Shown here piece after piece: positions 6,483-9,021 of a stretch of 9,021 bases of DNA. The DNA comes from CAYYOS01 sp964473355. Its GTDB lineage: Bacteria > Pseudomonadota > Gammaproteobacteria > Burkholderiales > REEB80. Under the pieces are notes generated by a model. That model did not search any database. It saw nothing but the letters and a program-made list of their open reading frames with translations, and was not told where the DNA came from. A program made the position numbers and the translations under genes. Location: positions 1 to 9,021 of the forward strand of contig CAYYOS010000103.1 of the NCBI GenBank assembly GCA_964473355.1, in the 5' to 3' direction. Within the stretch, counting starts at the first letter, position 1. The number at the start of each line of letters is the position of its first letter.

Positions 6483-7886
6483 ATGGCCGGCTTAACGTTA
6501 TACGACAAACTATGGAATGAGCATGTGGTGCGCAGCGAGGCGGATGGCACGGCATTGTTATATATAGACCGACACCTTATTCATGAGGTAACCAGCCCAC
6601 AAGCGTTTGAGGGCCTGCGGCTCGCCAACCGAGGCGTGTGGCGGGTTAACGCGAATTTAGCGGTGGCGGATCATAACGTGCCCACGGTCGATCGCGCGGG
6701 CGGAATTACGGATCCTATTTCGCGCCTACAAGTAGAAACCTTGGATAAAAATTGCGAGGATTTCGCTATTACTGAATTTAAAATGGATGATCGTCGCCAA
6801 GGCATAGTCCATGTTATTGGCCCAGAACAAGGCGCGACCTTACCTGGCATGACTATCGTTTGCGGCGATTCCCACACCAGCACGCACGGCGCATTTGCCG
6901 CTCTGGCGTTTGGTATTGGCACCTCCGAAGTAGAGCATGTGTTGGCCACACAATGCCTGCTCACCAAAAAATCTCGCAATATGCAGGTTAATGTTGAAGG
7001 CCGGCTAAGCCCGGGGGTCAGCGCCAAAGATGTGGCTCTGGCGGTTATCGGTCAAATTGGCACCGCGGGTGGAACCGGTTACGCGCTAGAATTTTCCGGC
7101 AGCGCAGTTCGCAGTCTTTCCATGGACGGACGCAGGACCCTGTGCAACATGGCCATTGAAGCGGGGGCTCGCGCCGGCATGGTGGCCGTCGACGATACCA
7201 CCATCGATTATTTGAAAGGTCGCCCTTTCGCACCTTATGCTGAACTTTGGGATCAGGCCGAGGCCTATTGGCGTACTTTACGAAGCGATAGCGACGCGCA
7301 TTTTGACCAAATAGTTAATATCAACGCAGCGGAAATAAAACCCCACGTGACGTGGGGGACTTCCCCAGAAATGGTTACCACTATTGACGGCCACGTACCT
7401 AATCCGGCGCGCGAATCTGATCCCGGCAAGCGCAACAGCATGGAACGCGCCTTGGATTATATGGGCCTTAAAGCTGACATGGCAATATCCGACATCGTGC
7501 TAGATAAAATATTTATCGGATCTTGCACTAATTCGCGTATTGAAGATCTACGTTCTGCCGCTACCGTGATTCAAGGCAAGCATATTGCAAAAAATATTAA
7601 ACTTGCTATGGTAGTTCCCGGTTCGGGGCTAGTAAAACAACAAGCGGAAGCGGAAGGCTTAGATAGGATGTTTATGGATGCCGGTTTCGAGTGGCGCGAG
7701 CCCGGTTGTTCTATGTGCCTAGCGATGAATGCCGATCGTCTGGAAGCGGGGGAACGTTGTGCTTCTACGTCTAACCGCAACTTTGAAGGCCGCCAAGGGC
7801 AAGGCGGACGCACCCATTTAGTAAGCCCGGCAATTGCAGCTGCTGCTGCGATTGCTGGACATTTTGTAGATGTACGTGGACGTTAA
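6483..7886 (+). CDS. leuC: 3-isopropylmalate dehydratase, large subunit
   Basis: A 467-residue aconitase-family enzyme. Together with LeuD it isomerises 2-isopropylmalate to 3-isopropylmalate in leucine biosynthesis, in the cytoplasm. The three [4Fe-4S] ligands are Cys348 (FIGSCTNSR), Cys409 and Cys412 (GCSMC). The CGDSHTSTHG motif is at 127-136, with VTSPQAFEGL at 36-45 and a conserved PHVTWGTSPEMV segment near 287-298. Length equals E. coli LeuC (466). The start gives the standard MAGLTLYDKLW N-terminus, with a weak GAGTGGA ribosome site upstream. It is followed after 28 A-rich bases by a lipoprotein gene and then leuD. A 17-base perfect inverted repeat inside it (7341-7357) coincides with the conserved peptide. 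Confidence 0.97.
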   Translation: MAGLTLYDKLWNEHVVRSEADGTALLYIDRHLIHEVTSPQAFEGLRLANRGVWRVNANLAVADHNVPTVDRAGGITDPISRLQVETLDKNCEDFAITEFKMDDRRQGIVHVIGPEQGATLPGMTIVCGDSHTSTHGAFAALAFGIGTSEVEHVLATQCLLTKKSRNMQVNVEGRLSPGVSAKDVALAVIGQIGTAGGTGYALEFSGSAVRSLSMDGRRTLCNMAIEAGARAGMVAVDDTTIDYLKGRPFAPYAELWDQAEAYWRTLRSDSDAHFDQIVNINAAEIKPHVTWGTSPEMVTTIDGHVPNPARESDPGKRNSMERALDYMGLKADMAISDIVLDKIFIGSCTNSRIEDLRSAATVIQGKHIAKNIKLAMVVPGSGLVKQQAEAEGLDRMFMDAGFEWREPGCSMCLAMNADRLEAGERCASTSNRNFEGRQGQGGRTHLVSPAIAAAAAIAGHFVDVRGR

Positions 7887-7914
7887 TTTTAACTAAAAAA
7901 GAAAGGAAAAATAT

Positions 7915-8058
7915 ATGTTTAAAGCAATCGTAGTTTCTGGATTTTTGGCCAGCTTCTTAATGGTCGCCGGTTGCAACACGATGGCAGGGTTCGGCCGCGA
8001 CGTAGAGAAAACCGGCGATAAAATCGAGAAAAAAGCAGAAGAGAAAAAGAACTACTAA
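7915..8058 (+). CDS. Entericidin-like small lipoprotein
   Basis: This 47-residue protein has a short basic start, a hydrophobic segment at 4-18 and a lipobox LMVAGC ending at Cys20. It is predicted to be cleaved by signal peptidase II and anchored as a lipoprotein of about 28 residues. The mature part (CNTMAGFGRDVEKTGDKIEKKAEE) fits the entericidin EcnA/EcnB family, small cell-envelope lipoproteins described as an antidote/bacteriolysis pair in E. coli. Only one member is present here. Its ribosome site AAAGGA (7902-7907) is the best in the leu cluster, 7 bases before the ATG. It lies between leuC and leuD, an arrangement I believe occurs in other proteobacteria, but its link to leucine synthesis is unknown. 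Its own function here is not proven. Confidence 0.85.
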   Translation: MFKAIVVSGFLASFLMVAGCNTMAGFGRDVEKTGDKIEKKAEEKKNY

Positions 8059-8068
8059 GCTCGCTTAG
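8055..8068 (+). promoter_or_regulatory. Hairpin between lipoprotein gene and leuD
   Basis: CTAAGCTCGCTTAG is a perfect palindrome-like hairpin of 5 usable base pairs (loop CTCG). It covers the stop codon of the lipoprotein gene and most of the only ribosome-site-like sequence (TTAGG) before the leuD ATG at 8071. It could reduce initiation at leuD unless upstream translation opens it. The effect is inferred. Confidence 0.4.
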
Positions 8069-8070
8069 GC

Positions 8071-8727
8071 ATGCAACCTTTTATAAAGGTGACGGGCCTT
8101 GCCGCGCCGTTGGACCGAGAAAATGTGGATACGGATGCAATCATCCCTAAACAGTTTTTAAAATCGGTTAAACGGAGCGGCTTCGGCCCGAATTTATTTG
8201 ACGAGTGGCGCTATTTGGATCACGGTGAGCCCGAGCAAGATAATATTGCAAGGCCGCTCAACCCGGATTTTGTTTTAAATAAGCCGCGATATCGCGGTGC
8301 GCAGGTTTTGTTGACGCGCGCAAATTTTGGTTGTGGCTCAAGTCGAGAGCACGCTGCTTGGGCCTTGCAAGATTTTGGCATACGCGCACTGGTGGGCGTC
8401 AGCTTCGCGGAGATTTTTAGCAACAATTGTTTTAAGAACGGGTTGTTACCTGTCGTCCTACCGGCGGCGACAATCGACAGCATGTTTGCAAGCGCAATTG
8501 CTACGCCCGGTTATGAGCTCACCGTAGACTTAGAAAACCAGCAAGTGATTACACCAAGTAATGAGGTGTTTGATTTTTCGGTGGACGAATTCCGTAAACA
8601 CTGTTTATTAAACGGCTTGGATGAAATAGGCCTCACCCTCCAGCATATAGAAGACATTAAGAACTATGAGGCGCGGCGTAAGCAAACTGCACCGTGGCTG
8701 TTTAATCAGCAACGGCGCAACGCTTAG
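8071..8727 (+). CDS. leuD: 3-isopropylmalate dehydratase, small subunit
   Basis: A 218-residue swivelling-domain subunit that completes the isopropylmalate isomerase with LeuC. It shows NVDTDAIIPKQFL at 18-30, the substrate-recognition loop NFGCGSSREHA at 85-95, and FAEIFSNNCFKNGLLP at 112-127, all standard for LeuD of the bacterial (longer) type. E. coli LeuD is 201 residues, so the C-terminal extension is modest and normal in this group. The ATG is 12 bases after the lipoprotein stop, and its AGG is only one base away, so translation may depend on coupling. The TAG stop is embedded in a UUCG hairpin. The expected partner leuB (isopropylmalate dehydrogenase) is not inside the window. Confidence 0.97.
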   Translation: MQPFIKVTGLAAPLDRENVDTDAIIPKQFLKSVKRSGFGPNLFDEWRYLDHGEPEQDNIARPLNPDFVLNKPRYRGAQVLLTRANFGCGSSREHAAWALQDFGIRALVGVSFAEIFSNNCFKNGLLPVVLPAATIDSMFASAIATPGYELTVDLENQQVITPSNEVFDFSVDEFRKHCLLNGLDEIGLTLQHIEDIKNYEARRKQTAPWLFNQQRRNA

Positions 8728-8737
8728 TTCGCTAAGC
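8722..8737 (+). other. UUCG-loop hairpin over the leuD stop codon
   Basis: GCTTAG and CTAAGC form a perfect 6-base-pair stem closed by a TTCG tetraloop, with the leuD TAG inside the left arm. No T-run follows, so it is not an intrinsic terminator by itself. It may protect the leuD 3' end or pause RNA polymerase. The stem uses the same six bases as the hairpin before leuD. Confidence 0.5.
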
Positions 8738-8770
8738 CCTCCTCTCGGTACCTTCCGAAATCAATTCTTT

Positions 8771-8799
8771 TGCGGTCGCCCCGATCTAGCTTGACCGCA
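8771..8799 (+). other. Inverted repeat downstream of leuD
   Basis: TGCGGTC (8771-8777) and GACCGCA (8793-8799) are exact reverse complements, 7 pairs with a 15-base loop. There is no T-run on either strand right after the stem, so a terminator role is not supported. The right arm, read on the minus strand, contains AAGTGCGGT, identical to the core of the Pasteurellaceae uptake sequence. In one copy this may well be chance. Confidence 0.4.
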
Positions 8800-8806
8800 C
8801 TTACAA

Positions 8807-8843
8807 AACCGTCCCCTTACCGTAGGGTGGGTTAGCTTTTTTT
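8807..8843 (+). terminator. Candidate intrinsic terminator after leuD
   Basis: An imperfect stem pairs AACC and CCCC (8807-8816, with a GT bulge) with GGG and GGGTT (8825-8833, with a T bulge) around an 8-base loop. Three bases later there is a run of seven T at 8837-8843. This is the only place after leuD with a G/C stem directly before a T-run. The right arm is shared with the REP-like repeat, so the fold has competitors. Confidence 0.4.
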
Positions 8844-8858
8844 GGCGTCACCCCCCAA
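8821..8858 (+). repeat. REP-like palindrome, copy 1
   Basis: GTAGGGTGGGTTAGC, a T-run, then GGCGTCACCCCCC resembles the widespread GTAGGGTGGGTTAGC...CGTAACCCACC repeat of proteobacterial intergenic regions, in degenerate form. The two ends pair imperfectly (GGTGGGT with ACCCCCC, one mismatch). It faces copy 2 in opposite orientation. Its right edge is set by eye. Confidence 0.5.
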
Positions 8859-8891
8859 CCCTGGCTTTGCAACTCTACCCATTTCTTAATT

Positions 8892-8916
8892 AAGGAGGTA
8901 AGCGGTGGGTTACCTC
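8892..8916 (+). promoter_or_regulatory. Shine-Dalgarno sequence sequestered in a hairpin
   Basis: A consensus AAGGAGGT (8892-8899) sits 6 bases before a GTG at 8906 that opens only six codons before a TAA. GAGGTAA (8895-8901) pairs perfectly with TTACCTC (8910-8916) across an 8-base loop, hiding the ribosome site. It may be a cis-regulatory element or an accident of the repeat sequence. Confidence 0.3.
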
Positions 8917-8943
8917 ACAAACTAAGCGCCTCACCCACCCTGC
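8902..8943 (-). repeat. REP-like palindrome, copy 2 (inverted)
   Basis: GCGGTGGGTTAC opens and CACCCACCCTGC closes this copy. Read on the minus strand it begins GCAGGGTGGGTGAGGC and aligns with copy 1. GGTGGGT (8904-8910) pairs with ACCCACC (8933-8939). ACCCACCCT (8933-8941) is also an exact 9-base complement of copy 1 (8824-8832), so the two copies can form one long stem or cruciform. Confidence 0.5.
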
Positions 8944-9003
8944 TAGCTAACCGCAATAAAGCGCGTCTCGCCTATTTATGCAGCGCGGCGGTGCTTGTTC
9001 ATT

Positions 9004-9009
9004 TATAAT
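9004..9009 (+). promoter_or_regulatory. -10 box for the gene starting at the right edge
   Basis: A perfect TATAAT ends 9 bases before an ATG occupying the last three bases of the window (9019-9021). No good -35 is visible at the right distance. If that ATG is a true start, the transcript would be almost leaderless. Gene order suggests leuB, but nothing of the protein is visible. Confidence 0.35.
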
Positions 9010-9021
9010 TCGGAATATATG

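Larger units (their letters stand above)
8728..9021. other. Gene-free, structure-rich interval after leuD
   Basis: No open frame in these 294 bases has recognisable protein features or a good start, apart from the ATG at the very end. The interval holds hairpins, a candidate terminator, the REP-like pair and a promoter-like -10 listed separately. It separates leuCD from whatever follows, so the next gene probably has its own transcript. Confidence 0.6.

Noticed and set aside
7341..7357. Perfect 17-base inverted repeat CCCCACGT-G-ACGTGGGG inside leuC
   Set aside because: It encodes the conserved PHVTWG peptide of LeuC, so codon choice within a constrained protein explains it. No regulatory context is visible.
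8794..8802. AAGTGCGGT (minus strand), identical to the Haemophilus uptake signal core
   Set aside because: Only one copy was noticed in 9 kb, and the genes do not look like Pasteurellaceae. A single 9-base match is expected by chance at a rate of a few per cent.
8906..8923. Six-codon GTG ORF as a leucine attenuator peptide
   Set aside because: It contains only one Leu codon (CTC) and no run of regulatory codons, so classical leu attenuation is not supported.

Overview
The window reads as a compact stretch of a proteobacterial chromosome, probably a gammaproteobacterium of intermediate GC. This rests on the very close match of the chorismate synthase to the enterobacterial type, the proteobacterial LeuC/LeuD pair, an entericidin-type lipoprotein and a plasmid-F-type ccdAB module. 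No rRNA, tRNA or CRISPR array was recognised. The exact lineage cannot be fixed from sequence reading alone.

Left part (1-1103): a pyruvate dehydrogenase E1 alpha gene on the minus strand, whose E1 beta partner would lie beyond the left edge, and a 134-base divergent intergenic region carrying promoter-like elements for both directions. Centre-left (1104-3965): on the plus strand, an M17 leucyl aminopeptidase whose stop codon overlaps the start of a small exported four-cysteine DUF2282 protein (bufferin/BufA1-like copper-buffer peptide), followed 4 bases later by aroC. The bufferin precursor lacks its usual modification genes (DUF692 and DUF2063) here.

Centre (3966-5169): an accessory insert of about 1.2 kb. 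It begins with two decayed genes of a nucleotidyltransferase (AbiEii-like) toxin system: an upstream partner broken by a 2-base frameshift, and a toxin cut to its N-terminal third. An apparently intact ccdA-ccdB toxin-antitoxin pair follows. This looks like layered turnover of defence or addiction genes between housekeeping genes.

Right part (5170-9021): an MFS transporter with a possibly leaderless start, then leuC, a 47-residue entericidin-like lipoprotein and leuD (isopropylmalate isomerase, leucine biosynthesis). The last 294 bases hold no confident gene but are structure-rich. They contain a UUCG hairpin over the leuD stop, a further hairpin, a candidate terminator, an inverted pair of REP-like palindromes, a Shine-Dalgarno sequence buried in a hairpin, and a perfect -10 box a few bases before an ATG at the extreme right edge, which by usual gene order could be leuB.

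The most interesting points are the orphan bufferin-like gene coupled to a peptidase gene, the lipoprotein gene wedged inside leuCD with matching hairpins on both sides of leuD, the decayed AbiEii/ccdAB stack, and the palindromic region after leuD.
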